Source: Azospirillum canadense (GTDB lineage: Bacteria > Pseudomonadota > Alphaproteobacteria > Azospirillales > Azospirillaceae). From it: a DNA stretch of 64,000 nt. A program made the translations under genes and the position numbers. Positions 52,201 through 61,712 of the stretch are shown here, piece after piece. The DNA lies in NCBI RefSeq assembly GCF_025961225.1, contig NZ_JAOQNG010000005.1, positions 310,001 through 374,000 on the forward strand, read 5' to 3'. Numbering within the stretch: position 1 is the stretch's first letter; the number at the start of each line of letters is the position of its first letter. The notes beneath the pieces were generated by a model, which had not been told where the DNA came from, did no database searches, and saw only the letters and a list, made by a program, of their open reading frames with translations.

Positions 52201-52615
52201 CCCCGCCCTTGCAAGAGCGACGTTCTCCGTTCCGGCCTCTGACTTGGTTGCAGCCATCTATTCGGCCTGTTGTTGCAGCAAAGCTGCTGGCCCGGATGAA
52301 ATCCGCGGATCGGCTTCCATTCAAAGTGACGAGCGGATCTGCTCAGTGTTGCACACGGATTTGGCCGATCCCGGTCTGACCAGTCATTGCCATCCCATCG
52401 TTCATCGCCGTCGCAAGCCGAGGGAGAGCTTCTTCACCGTGCCCACGCCCAAGAGGGCACAGAACCTCATGTTAATCTCTTCCTCTTTGTTCGACCCAGA
52501 AGACCTCCTCTTCGTCCCGACCTGCCGCCCCCCGGACGCCGCGCGCAGCACAGGGCAAGGTCGGCCCAGCGGGCCGCCGCGCCAGCGGCTTGACCTTGCC
52601 CGCGCGAGCACGGCG

Positions 52616-53674
52616 TCACACTGGCGCCAACGGGACGCATGGTCCTTCTCCTCCCGGGGCCGCCACGGCCGGACCTGGGCGCCGATAGGTTTCACCGCGG
52701 ACCATCACGGCCCAGGCGATGCGCGCCGTCTTGTTGGCCAGGGCCACCGTCACGACGTTCATCGGCCGGCGCTGTAGCAGGCCGGCGAGCCACGGCGAGG
52801 TCGTGCGCCACCAGCGGACGACCGCACGAGCGCCGTGCACGAGCAGTTGGCGCACGTAGCCATCGCCGGCTTTGGTGATATGGCCGAGCCGCTCGGTGTT
52901 GCCGCTGGAGTGCTGCAGGGGCACCAGCCCCAGCCACGCCGCCAGATGCCGCCCGGAGGTGAAGGTCTTCGCGTCCCCAACGGTCGCCACCAAAGCGGTC
53001 GCGACCATCGGGCCAATCCCCGGGATCGTCATGAGGCGACGGCACACCTCATCGCCCTTGGCTTGCTCGGCCAACTGCGTCTCCAGCTCGCCGATCCGGC
53101 GCTCGGCATCGCGCAGGTGATCGACCAAGCTCTGCAGCACCGTCTTGGCCAGAGTGGGGATCCGCTCGTCGCCGGGATCGGCCAGCCGTGCGGTCAGTTC
53201 GGCCACCTTGTGGGCGCCTTGCGGGGCGATGATGCCGAACTCGGCCAGATGCCCACGCAGCGCGTTGATCAGCTGCGTCCTCTGGCGCACCAGCAGAGCC
53301 CGCACACGGTGGAGGACCAACGTGCTTTGCTGCTCCGGCGTCTTGATCGCAACAAAGCGCATGCTCGGCCGCTGGACGGCTTCGCAGATCGCTTCGGCAT
53401 CGGCGCGGTCGTTCTTGTGGCGCTTGACGTAGGGTTTCACGTACTGCGGCGGCATCAATCGCACAGTGTGGCCCAGCTGGGCGAGCTCCCGAGCCCAAAA
53501 ATGCGCACTGGCGCAGGCCTCCAGGCCGACCAGACAGGGCGGCAGAGTCGCGAAGAACGCCCGCACCCCGTCGCGGCGCAGGCGCTTGGTCAGCACCGTC
53601 TTGCCCTGCGCGTCTACGCCGTGAACCTGGAACACCAACTTCGCCACATCCAAGCCGATGATCGTCGCACGCAT
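52616..53674 (-). mobile_element. IS110 family transposase (third type)
   Basis: 352 residues from the ATG at 53674. DEDD motifs: IGLDVAKLVFQVHGVD, VGLEACASAHFWAREL and KNDRADAEAICEAV. C-terminal: LMTIPGIGPMVATALVATVG, LAAWLGLVPLQHSSGNTERL, GHITKAGDGYVRQLL. It belongs to a different IS110 branch from the two copies at 5441 and 29053. Intact and possibly active. Upstream DNA has small hairpins (GGCGT-CACC-ACGCC near 53715). It sits at the end of the three-gene operon, whose last gene ends at 53864. Confidence 0.94.
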
Positions 53675-53863
53675 CGCACCGTCTCCGTGATGAGAGGGAC
53701 TTCCCCCATCAGATGGCGTCACCACGCCAGAAACGGGGAGCGTCCATCCCATTCACGCTGGGTCTATGCGCCAAAGCCATCCCAAGGGTCAAAGTTCAAC
53801 ACACCGACCACCTGACCATGGTCCGGATCATCTTCGAGGCCACCGACACTCGGCTTCCACCCC

Positions 53864-55258
53864 TCACTTCTGGACAGACAATTCCCCAATTAACGCTTCA
53901 CCAATCTCGCATCCGGCTCCGACGCAGAGCCCGGCCAGTTCAGGAGTCACCTTGAATTGGCGGGTGCCGACATAAGTGATCGTGACGGAGGCGGCAATTT
54001 TGGAGGCCGCTTCCACTATAGCGGGAACAGAAGCAGACGAGGCTGCTCGAACTGCCGCAAGCGAAACGAGTTGACCTGATGCTGCCGCCGCCTCAGGTCC
54101 AGTGATAACTGCTGCAGCCCCAGCCGAACCTGCAGCAGCACCGACAGCCGCGCCGATCGCAACCCCAAGCCCCACCGCAGCAACAGCTGCGGCCGTGGCA
54201 AGGATTAGGAGCCCGCAATATATCACTAACTTTTTGGCTTCTTCATCTTGTTGTTCGGAAAAATATAGCAGATCTCGCCGCCTTTGAATTGCAAGCACTA
54301 GAACCGACTCCACATCTGCTGCAGTTACCTCTGCGATCCGGCGGGCCATCGCCTTGCGAGGCCTCCGTTGCTTGCTCCGCAGTGTCATATTGTACGCAAT
54401 TATCCCCGGAAGTTCACTCTTGACGATAGGTGTGATGAGAAATTCAGTTCCGTCCGGGATCGTTATTTCAAATGGTAGTATCACTCGTTGATCCAGCATC
54501 GCGGGGTCGCCAGCGTCCATACGCGGCAGTGGCCTTTCTGAACGGTAGTGCGCCATCACCCGCGCCATCTCGTAATTGTCTAAGTACCCCCAAAGCTGAA
54601 GCAAATTGGCTGAGGAGAGTGACGCCGGCTTTACTTCCCAGAATTCGCGCTGATCAATATCGATGATGTCGCAGCGCTGACCTGCGAGACAATAGTTAAG
54701 GCCGCCATATACACTTTGAATGTCATTCAAGGCGAGCCTAGACAATAACTCGTCAGTTCCATCTTGGAAGAACACACGGCCGTCGCAGGCGACCGCGGAG
54801 GTCCGATTATTATCCAAGTAACATTCCAGGTATCTCTCCCCGATTATTTTATGAACCATGCGGCCGACCTCAAATGCAAGCCGGCTTATGGGATCGCGCT
54901 TCCGGTCACGGCAAAGCTGTGGAACTCCGATCGCATATAGAAGGGTAGATGACAGCGACAAGTAATTGGCGTCCGCAGCCCGTGCGTAAAGCCAGCGGAC
55001 CCCCCAATCCTTGATGCTGCGATCCCTTGCTTGCGCATTATTTGAAGGCTTGCGATAGTTCCCCGTATAAAGCCGGTGACTAGGTGGGTAGTGGACGCGG
55101 TCGGGAGGCGGTTTTATTTCTTTTAACCACGTGTCGGCGAGACGATGAAACGCGAGCCGGTAGTCACGCTCGTTCTCGAATGGTTCCATGGTAGAGATCG
55201 GCAGCGGAGGTGGTCGGCGGCAGTTGTACGGGCGTGGTGGCTTGATCGTCTTGGTCAC
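53864..55258 (-). CDS. Predicted PD-(D/E)XK nuclease with hydrophobic C-terminus
   Basis: 464 residues, last gene of a three-gene operon. A nuclease signature is readable: a helix VGRMVHKIIGERYLECY, then RCDIIDIDQREFWEVK (D...ExK, ~residues 193-208) followed by LLQLWGYLDNY, the QxxxY helix typical of RecB/Cas4-like enzymes. A beta-rich part follows, then ~345-405 is very hydrophobic and Gly/Ala rich (LVIYCGLLILATAAAVAAVG, VAIGAAVGAAAGSAGAAAVI), able to insert in a membrane. The gene starts in an ATGA overlap with the 141-residue gene. I infer a DNA-cutting effector; catalytic activity is not proved. It lies next to an IS110 insertion, so its end could be altered. Confidence 0.65.
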   Translation of the reverse strand: MTKTIKPPRPYNCRRPPPLPISTMEPFENERDYRLAFHRLADTWLKEIKPPPDRVHYPPSHRLYTGNYRKPSNNAQARDRSIKDWGVRWLYARAADANYLSLSSTLLYAIGVPQLCRDRKRDPISRLAFEVGRMVHKIIGERYLECYLDNNRTSAVACDGRVFFQDGTDELLSRLALNDIQSVYGGLNYCLAGQRCDIIDIDQREFWEVKPASLSSANLLQLWGYLDNYEMARVMAHYRSERPLPRMDAGDPAMLDQRVILPFEITIPDGTEFLITPIVKSELPGIIAYNMTLRSKQRRPRKAMARRIAEVTAADVESVLVLAIQRRRDLLYFSEQQDEEAKKLVIYCGLLILATAAAVAAVGLGVAIGAAVGAAAGSAGAAAVITGPEAAAASGQLVSLAAVRAASSASVPAIVEAASKIAASVTITYVGTRQFKVTPELAGLCVGAGCEIGEALIGELSVQK

Positions 55259-55680
55259 GGCCGCCCTCCTTCCTCCTTGTTGTCCGGGATCACACCGAAC
55301 TTCTCCATAGCCAGCAGCGCAGTGCGAGCATCTATTTCGTCTTCTTGGTCAGACATAGGAGTGACCTTTCTTTTGGGTCTGAAGGCCGCACCATTGAGCA
55401 TGTTAGCGAGAGCGAGCGGCCCTCTCGCCGCAAGCTGATTGACGTCATCCACGGCCAAAGCAGATGCCAACCATGCCTCGACGCTCGTGCCAGAGCCTGT
55501 CGCTTCGTACAGGGCATCTAGGCCAGCAGTGAGCAGTTCGCTCAGCTGCCTGGATGGCTCAATCCCGCCCGACGTCGGTTCTAGTGATCCGGGAATGCGG
55601 CTCATCAGCAGGGCTTGATCGACAATCTCCTGAAGTAGTCGTGTCGACGATGTTTCTGGCGGTTGTAGTTTATCGCTCAT
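55255..55680 (-). CDS. Middle protein of three-gene operon, unknown
   Basis: 141 residues from the ATG at 55680, an ATGA overlap with the upstream gene; the next gene starts in its own stop. It is acidic and helical: RLLQEIVDQALLMSRIPGSL, RQLSELLTAGLDALYEATGS, SVEAWLASALAVDDVNQLAA, and the tail QEDEIDARTALLAMEKFGVI. No known domain. Its position between the large and the nuclease-like protein fits a chaperone, adaptor or immunity function, but nothing in the sequence decides this. Confidence 0.7.
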   Translation of the reverse strand: MSDKLQPPETSSTRLLQEIVDQALLMSRIPGSLEPTSGGIEPSRQLSELLTAGLDALYEATGSGTSVEAWLASALAVDDVNQLAARGPLALANMLNGAAFRPKRKVTPMSDQEDEIDARTALLAMEKFGVIPDNKEEGGRP

Positions 55681-58181
55681 GTTTCGGGCTCCGCAAACAG
55701 AGGTATACTTGGATTCAACTCGCTCGTCGGCTGCAGGCGGATGAGCTGAGTGGGGAGCCGCACAGGATCCAGGGGCCTCTTCTGCGGGGCCACCTGACCC
55801 GTACCGAGGCTTTCGGCGATTTCCTCGGCGATGCCGAGGTAGGCAGGATCCCCTACAGTTGGAACCTGGCCACCATTCCAGATAACACCGGTAGCCAAGT
55901 AGAGACAGATAGCTGCTTCGAAGCCAGGCCGTACGGGCACTGAGACCCGGGTAGCTCCAGCCGAGAGGAAAGCTGCCCATTGCGGATCATTCTCTCTACG
56001 ACGAATGCTGTCGGCCCACTGAGTGGTATCTGCCCAATAATATGGATAATGCACCCATGTCATGTCTGGCCACTCGAATGACTGCTCAAAAAACTGAATG
56101 TCATCCCGTTCTTTGGCCACTATCCCAAGATCGAGGGTGGGTCGATCGTGGTCGGGTCGCGTGACCGCCCTGCCTGCGAACTTCCCCTTATCCTGAGAGT
56201 CGCCGAGTAGCATGTGGATCACCGAGCGGCGAAGCTCTCGACGCTCTACGACCCGGTTCTCTTCCGGGCTGGTGCCTCGCAGGGGCGAGGATGCCGCGTC
56301 ACCACGGGCGAGCGAATCGGCGCGTGCCTTTCGCGCCATCCAATCCTGATGTGTAACATCCCAAGCGCTCAACACTTTATCATATACCTCGAGCTTCCAC
56401 CTGTTCAGTTCATCGACTGTGCGATCACAGTGCACGCGCACCGACGCGGACATATCGATCAGGCCACGGCCCAGCATCACGACAGAGATGGTGGAATCTT
56501 GCTCCGCGCTGATATTGCCGGACAAGAACTTGTTTAATTGGTCTGGGTCGTTATTTACCTGTGGCTGAGCACTTTCGCCAACGCCAACCATCCACACGTG
56601 TTCAGGCGTCCCCTTATCCCCCCACGTTACGCACTGTGCTGCCCAACTCACTGCGCGGTAACCGGACGGAACCTTCAGCGTCTTGCTGTCTTGGAACACG
56701 AAAAGATCGGATCGAGTCGCCGGCTGGAAGCTCACCGAAATGTCGACGCTTGTTTGGGGAGGCGCTTTGACGCCGCGGGCACCATACAGACCGACGAGTT
56801 GGAGATAGTTGTTCTCGTTGATGTGCTCTGGGCTCAGATCCTCTGCGGCATTCGCCGGATTGTTGGGCTTGGACGGCTCAGGATCGTCCTCCGCATGCGT
56901 CATGCTGGCGATCGCCCACTGAAATATCGCCGCCGGTTCAGGCACGATGAACTCCAACATCACGCGCTTTCCGTAATTCTCCATCCACGCTTCTTGGACC
57001 TGCTCCACGTACCGGTAAATACCTACGATGTGCTCCGTGTTAGGGCCGGAGTTGTCAAAACCGTGGAGATTCGTCTCTTCCGTCTCAAGCAGGTGTCGGA
57101 CAGTACGGGTTTCCCGAATTCGATCCATGACCCGTTGCTTGGCCTGCTGCGTGACGGAGTTCGCAATGCTCGCGGCTGCGTGGGTTACAGACTCGTTGCT
57201 ATCGTGCCGCGCCAAGCGGGCGTCTGTTTCAATACTAACCGTAGGTCCATAGGATGCACTCGCCTTGAGTCCAGCCTCAATGTCGGTGCTGGAGCTAAGC
57301 GCCTGAACCGCTTCCTGCTGCATCTCAACGTTGGACGCCGTGGTCAGGTCCTTGAGGGTTTCTTGGGACCGTTCGGTCTCACGGGTAGTGGTCTCTTCGT
57401 TCTCCTCTCGTATCCGATGGGTGCGCTCGCGCTTTTCGCTCGCCATCACGTTCTCGATGTGCGCGATGGGACCAGGAACATAGCGCGCCGATCCCAGACA
57501 CACTTTAGTGAGATCTGCTATGGCGGGCGGGCGAGCCAGCGGGTTCTGGTTTGTTGGCGTCGCCTCCAAGGGCAGCTGAACTGTTGCATAATGCAAAAAC
57601 CGCTGGACATCCAAAGCGCTTAAAGGCGCCGGAGCGCGCGAAATAGTCTCAACCAGGGCCATGAGACGGCAAGCGCGGAGCATTGCCGTCGCAAGAACAA
57701 GATTGCGCGTCGACTCGGCACCACTAGGAAAAAGAGCGTTGATGAGGCTCCGATGTACCGATTCCTTCAACTTGCCCCATTCCTCAGCTGCCACTATAGC
57801 GTCAATGTTAAGGCCTGTTTTTTTCTTAAACCACTCGCTCACTTCGGGAGATTCCCATGCTTCATTTCTTCCAGCAATCTCAAGATCAAACTCGCCTAGC
57901 AGGACCTGCTTCTCGTCATCTTCCGCAATTATTCTAACGGCTAGTGCAGAGAGATGGCCACTCACAGCGTCGCCCGATAAAAGCACGTTGCCGTCCGCGT
58001 GCCCTTCGCCATCGACAGCTTCTCCGCCATCAACATCGATATTTCTTCTGCCGGCAACTTTAATAACACGCGAATCCTCTAGGAAGAGCTTGGGCGCGCG
58101 AACGGCGGCGAGCTTGAAGAGCTCTACGTCACCATTCGCGTCTTGCGCAGTTTCAGTCTTAGTTTCAGTGGTGTCGGTCAT
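55677..58181 (-). CDS. Large first protein of three-gene operon, unknown
   Basis: 834 residues from the ATG at 58181, which has TACGGAGGAGTC upstream. Layout by eye: N-terminal ~200 residues mixed, including AVRIIAEDDEKQVLLGEFDL; ~235-300 strongly charged coiled coil (MASEKRERTHRIREENEETT and TRETERSQETLKDLTTASNV); ~300-380 a Ser/Ala-rich beta-helical linker (ASASYGPTVSIETDARLARH); ~395-415 NYGKRVMLEFIVPEPAA, a motif I have seen in large unclassified bacterial proteins; C-terminal half beta-rich with many aromatics (WPDMTWVHYPYYWADTTQWA). No enzymatic motif recognised. As the largest and first gene it may be a scaffold, sensor or delivery component for the nuclease-like protein. Confidence 0.75.
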   Translation of the reverse strand: MTDTTETKTETAQDANGDVELFKLAAVRAPKLFLEDSRVIKVAGRRNIDVDGGEAVDGEGHADGNVLLSGDAVSGHLSALAVRIIAEDDEKQVLLGEFDLEIAGRNEAWESPEVSEWFKKKTGLNIDAIVAAEEWGKLKESVHRSLINALFPSGAESTRNLVLATAMLRACRLMALVETISRAPAPLSALDVQRFLHYATVQLPLEATPTNQNPLARPPAIADLTKVCLGSARYVPGPIAHIENVMASEKRERTHRIREENEETTTRETERSQETLKDLTTASNVEMQQEAVQALSSSTDIEAGLKASASYGPTVSIETDARLARHDSNESVTHAAASIANSVTQQAKQRVMDRIRETRTVRHLLETEETNLHGFDNSGPNTEHIVGIYRYVEQVQEAWMENYGKRVMLEFIVPEPAAIFQWAIASMTHAEDDPEPSKPNNPANAAEDLSPEHINENNYLQLVGLYGARGVKAPPQTSVDISVSFQPATRSDLFVFQDSKTLKVPSGYRAVSWAAQCVTWGDKGTPEHVWMVGVGESAQPQVNNDPDQLNKFLSGNISAEQDSTISVVMLGRGLIDMSASVRVHCDRTVDELNRWKLEVYDKVLSAWDVTHQDWMARKARADSLARGDAASSPLRGTSPEENRVVERRELRRSVIHMLLGDSQDKGKFAGRAVTRPDHDRPTLDLGIVAKERDDIQFFEQSFEWPDMTWVHYPYYWADTTQWADSIRRRENDPQWAAFLSAGATRVSVPVRPGFEAAICLYLATGVIWNGGQVPTVGDPAYLGIAEEIAESLGTGQVAPQKRPLDPVRLPTQLIRLQPTSELNPSIPLFAEPET

Positions 58182-59375
58182 GACTCCTCCGTATGATAAA
58201 ATTGGCCCATTAGAAGGGGGGCGCACAGAAGTATCGTGTAAAGACCTTGCTGTAGTCGCAAAGCCAATGACTTTCTCAAGAAAACCAAATAAACAGTTCC
58301 AAAGAAAAGCTCTGACATCAAGGTCGCGGAAGTTAAAAGGTGATCTCAACGCCGTTCCCAATTACCTCCTGTGCGGCAACTCAGGGATTAGTCGTCATGA
58401 ATCACGATAATTGTAATCTATCGTCTGTAGACAATTACGTTAGACCAAGGCGACCGGCGCATCAGCCAGTATGGTCAGCCGGAATGTGGCGGGGAAAAAC
58501 CTGCTTATTTCCGGTATTTGCGCCGAAACACGAACTGGACGATTAGCCATTTAATTAATGTGTTGTTCCAACGTGATTAAAGACAAGACAATGCTAGCTA
58601 ACGTGTGTCAAGCAAGCTCAACGACGCACCCGTCTTATTGGGGGGTGAACATCCCGACGACGATAGCATGGGCTGCATCAAGACCACTGTACACACTTCA
58701 AAATGCCGGATCTACCTTCACGCAATGCCACTCGTGCCTATTTAATCAGAATGAGTGACTTATCCCTCTACCTCAGGCATTCTGGGGGTCAGCAAGTTGC
58801 TCAGGAGGGCGTCGAGGCCGCATCCCCGAGCAATCACCTTTTGCGGGCTTCAAAGCATTCTGTGCGAAAGTCATTGGAGAAAACAGGGTGAACTCATAGT
58901 TTGTGAGTAATCACTTGTATGGAATGTGAGAGGCAAGTCGGTCATTGTCGTCTCGTTATTTCTGTTTGGGGCGGTGACCGGGTCAAGCGCGCGTCCGGTC
59001 GGCGCTTCAGCGCAGCGTGGTGCGGCGCGCCTGTGAGGCGGACAACGCCCCGCTCCATGCTGCCGTGCGCCTCGAAAGCCATGGCTTTGGAAGTTGCCCC
59101 GCGGCGAGCGGTCTTGCGGCCGTCGCTCCAAGAGGAGCCCGCCATCGGCCGCGGACAGCGCGCCACATCCTTGCATCTGGTGGGCCCCAAGGGTCCGAAC
59201 CATCGTACGGCCATGCGCATCAAGCGGCCAAGCTTCGGGGCGGCGGACGCAGTCTCACGGTCGGTACAGGGGCCATGCAATTACGCGGGGCCCCGCCACC
59301 TCGGATCGGCGTCGGCACCCAGCTACGGTTGCCCGCGCGGGTGCTGAAGCGGTGTGTTCCGGGCGGGATCGATGC
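58182..59375. other. Gene-poor region upstream of the operon
   Basis: 58182-58900 is AT-rich with only short open frames (60-80 codons), none with a ribosome site or known pattern. The operon promoter must lie in its left end (near 58182-58450), but no clear -35/-10 pair was picked. 58919-59375 is GC-rich with overlapping frames on both strands that look like decayed mobile DNA. Confidence 0.4.
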
Positions 59376-59678
59376 TCATGAGGCGCCCCGTAAGGCCATG
59401 CCCTCGGGCGGCGCGCCAGTGGTCGCGAATTGCCAGAGCACAATCAGTAACTTGCCGGCGAGCGCGACGATCATGGACTTGCGGGTGCCGCGGGCGGTCT
59501 CGGTGCTTCGCCAGTACCAGCGCGCCAGGGCGTTGTCTTTCTGAAAGAGCAGGAGCGCCAAGCCAGCGGGAATAATGCCTCGGCGGCCCCGGGCGTTGCC
59601 GGCGCGGGCGAGCCCCCGGTCGCGGCATTTGGACCCGCTCTCGTCGGGCGATCCGGTGAGACCCGCGGAACGCGCCAC
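59376..59678 (-). pseudogene. IS110/IS116 transposase C-terminal remnant
   Basis: The minus frame reads RAGNARGRRGIIPAGLALLL, FQKDNALARWYWRSTETARG and TRKSMIVALAGKLLIVLWQF, which is the last part of an IS116/IS110/IS902-type transposase. The catalytic domain is missing, so it is a fragment. It closes the AT-rich island on the right side. Confidence 0.65.
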
Positions 59679-59900
59679 CGCTCGTCCGTCGGAAATGGGG
59701 CTTTATTGTCGAAACCGGACGGTCGCGGCGCCCCGCCACCCTATTTCGCTCGGGGTGTTCGCAGAACGCATAGCGCCCCGGCCTGTCAGCCACCGGTGCG
59801 TTACGACGGCGTGTTATGGTGGCGCCAGTCACAACCAGCCTCCTTTTGGTGGTAGGGTGCGCAGCGCCAAGGACGGTTGGTCGGCATCAAAGGAAATACG

Positions 59901-60359
59901 ATGATTGTAACGCGTCACGACAACACCTCAACAACGGCCAATCTGGCGTCGCTTCTCACCGCCGCCGTTGATCGGAACGTCGCATCGGTCCGACTGTTTG
60001 CCTCGCCCACCGCGATGACACCCGACGCTTCGCCCGCCGACGGTCCCGCGACCAACTTTCCGTTGCTTGCCGCGATGGTGACGTTTGCCAACGGCGACGT
60101 CACCGTGTTTGACGGCCTCTTCCTTACTGCCCAACGGCGTGCCCGTTACGCGGAAGTTCGAGACCTTCTTGACGCTCTCCAGGACACCGGCAAGGCGTCT
60201 TTCGCCGACGAGCGTGCTCCGTTCACCGCGGCTCGATCGCCCGAGGCCGCGTGTCGGACACTTTTCTCGCTCGGTCCCGTTCAAGCGCTGACCAGCGCAT
60301 CAAGGGCCCAGTATTTCACCTATCTCAGCACTCTGCCCGAAGCCGCATTCGAACAATAG
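59901..60359 (+). CDS. Hypothetical protein
   Basis: 152 residues from the ATG at 59901 with AAAGGAAATACG upstream. MIVTRHDNTSTTANLASLLT, then VASVRLFASPTAMTPDASPA, LLAAMVTFANGDVTVFDGLF and ALTSASRAQYFTYLSTLPEA give a mixed alpha/beta fold. No motif. It is followed by a hairpin that recurs after the next mini-gene. Confidence 0.5.
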   Translation: MIVTRHDNTSTTANLASLLTAAVDRNVASVRLFASPTAMTPDASPADGPATNFPLLAAMVTFANGDVTVFDGLFLTAQRRARYAEVRDLLDALQDTGKASFADERAPFTAARSPEAACRTLFSLGPVQALTSASRAQYFTYLSTLPEAAFEQ

Positions 60360-60371
60360 CGCGGCACCGCG

Positions 60372-60396
60372 GCGCTCCTCAGGCCACGAGGAGCGC
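60372..60396 (+). repeat. Duplicated hairpin, copy 1
   Basis: GCGCTCCTC (60372-60380) and GAGGAGCGC (60388-60396) form a perfect 9-bp stem. With its flanks it is homologous to 60540-60590, so the mini-gene between them was probably boxed in by a duplication. It may end or process the transcript of 59901-60359. Confidence 0.55.
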
Positions 60397-60437
60397 TCAG
60401 CGCGCCGGCCAGTCTGCCAAAAAGGACGGAATCCCCC

Positions 60438-60533
60438 ATGACCATCGTGAAGACGCTTCATGGCTGGTGGGTGCTCTGGCGCCAAACCGATGAGCCGCTG
60501 CGGACGGTCCTTCGTTGGCGTCCCAAACGCTGA
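60438..60533 (+). CDS. 31-residue basic peptide
   Basis: MTIVKTLHGWWVLWRQTDEP followed by LRTVLRWRPKR, starting at an ATG with AAAGGACGGA ahead. Trp/Arg rich, possibly membrane-active or RNA-binding. The good ribosome site and position between two copies of the same hairpin make it worth listing, but translation is unproven. Confidence 0.35.
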   Translation: MTIVKTLHGWWVLWRQTDEPLRTVLRWRPKR

Positions 60534-60558
60534 AATCGAACGATAGCACGGCACAGTG

Positions 60559-60583
60559 GCGCTTCTCACGCCGTGAGGAGCGC
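60559..60583 (+). repeat. Duplicated hairpin, copy 2
   Basis: GCGCTTCTCA and TGAGGAGCGC pair with one G-T wobble around CGCCG. The upstream and downstream bases match copy 1 at 60372-60396 (TAGC-CGGCAC-GGCGCT flank). It lies 38 bases before the zinc peptidase gene. Confidence 0.55.
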
Positions 60584-60620
60584 CTCGCCCGCCGGTCGCG
60601 CTTCCCAACAAGGAACAATC

Positions 60621-61349
60621 ATGCTCACCGGACCTATGACTGACACAAACGTTGCGGCTTGGCTTTGGCTGGCGCTGTCCTGCCTTTTGCTTCTCGCTGC
60701 CCGGCTGGTTTTGGCACGCCGGGTGTTGCGACCCGACGACTATGCTGGCAATCGGCCTTTCACGCCGGTCGAATTCGCCGAAATGACCATTGCCCGCTAC
60801 CGATTGTCGACGCGAGTGGCTGTTGGAGGGCGCCGGAACAAGTTTGATCCGAAAACCGACACGGTTCATTTGACACAGGATGTTGCCAATCGGCGAGACG
60901 GTCGCGCCTACGCGACTGTCAGCCATGAGGTCGGGCATGCCATCCGCTATCATGATTGCCGTCCCCTTACGGTGCTGTATGCAAAGCTCGGCTTATGGGC
61001 GCCCGCGGCGGCGTTAACCGTGGCGGCACTCGCGCTTGCCGCAAGGGTCTTTGATGTAGAGGCGTTCGTTTACCTTTCGAAATGGACGGGCGCGGCCGCA
61101 CTCGAGGCGGCTGCATCGTCCGTAACTCTCGGTATCAGCACCGCCGCGGCCACGGCCCTGTTCGCCATTGTCGCGTCCGATGAATGGCGCACCTCATTCC
61201 CCCTGGCCCTCACCTTGATGGAGCAGGCCGGCGTCTTCAGCGAGGATGACATTGCCATCGGCCGATCCAGCCTGACGGCGGCGGCGGCAACCTACCTTCT
61301 GCCATTTGCCATTCTTCCGGCCTTTGTCATCGCACTGTGGCCGCTCTAG
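60621..61349 (+). CDS. YugP-like membrane zinc metallopeptidase
   Basis: 242 residues from the ATG at 60621 with AAGGAA upstream. N-terminal membrane helix (WLWLALSCLLLLAARLVLAR), then NKFDPKTDTVHLTQDVANRR and the zinc site ATVSHEVGHAIRYHD (HEVGH), the order seen in Zn_peptidase_2 (YugP) proteins. Two or three more helices follow (APAAALTVAALALAARVF; LTAAAATYLLPFAILPAFVI). Family members are inner-membrane proteins of unknown substrate. A good HExxH plus membrane topology make the call fairly safe. Confidence 0.8.
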   Translation: MLTGPMTDTNVAAWLWLALSCLLLLAARLVLARRVLRPDDYAGNRPFTPVEFAEMTIARYRLSTRVAVGGRRNKFDPKTDTVHLTQDVANRRDGRAYATVSHEVGHAIRYHDCRPLTVLYAKLGLWAPAAALTVAALALAARVFDVEAFVYLSKWTGAAALEAAASSVTLGISTAAATALFAIVASDEWRTSFPLALTLMEQAGVFSEDDIAIGRSSLTAAAATYLLPFAILPAFVIALWPL

Positions 61350-61358
61350 AGCGAAAGG

Positions 61359-61469
61359 ATGTGGACCTTGCGGCTTCCCGCGGAACTCCTTCTGCGATCC
61401 AAGGCGGTGGAGACGGGCACCGTCAGCGTGATCGGCGCGTTTCTCGCCAACGAAGGCTGGGACGTGTAG
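61359..61469 (+). CDS. 36-residue mini-gene (doubtful)
   Basis: MWTLRLPAELLLRSKAVETG followed by TVSVIGAFLANEGWDV, with GCGAAAGG before the ATG. It starts nine bases after the zinc peptidase stop. Looks like a truncated soluble domain; may be a remnant. Confidence 0.3.
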   Translation: MWTLRLPAELLLRSKAVETGTVSVIGAFLANEGWDV

Positions 61470-61712
61470 GAGGGGCTGCCCATCGCCGCGGCCCGGCGCA
61501 GCCGGACCGCGCCACCGACGCCGGATCACGCCTTCGTTCACGTGGCCTGGCGTCCCCGCGTCCGTTTCGTGTTCGCTTCCCGTATTCGTGTTGGCGTTTT
61601 CCGTTTTCTTGGCGTTCCCCCGAGCCGCGCGATGCCCTACGGTTGCGTCGTACCGCGTGATTGTGCCCGCCCAGACCCCGTCAAGACTTCCAGACCAAAA
61701 GGCCTGCCGAAG

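Noticed and set aside
58558..58891. Small plus-strand genes in the AT-rich gap
   Set aside because: 66- and 62-codon frames overlap, lack ribosome sites and show no domain.
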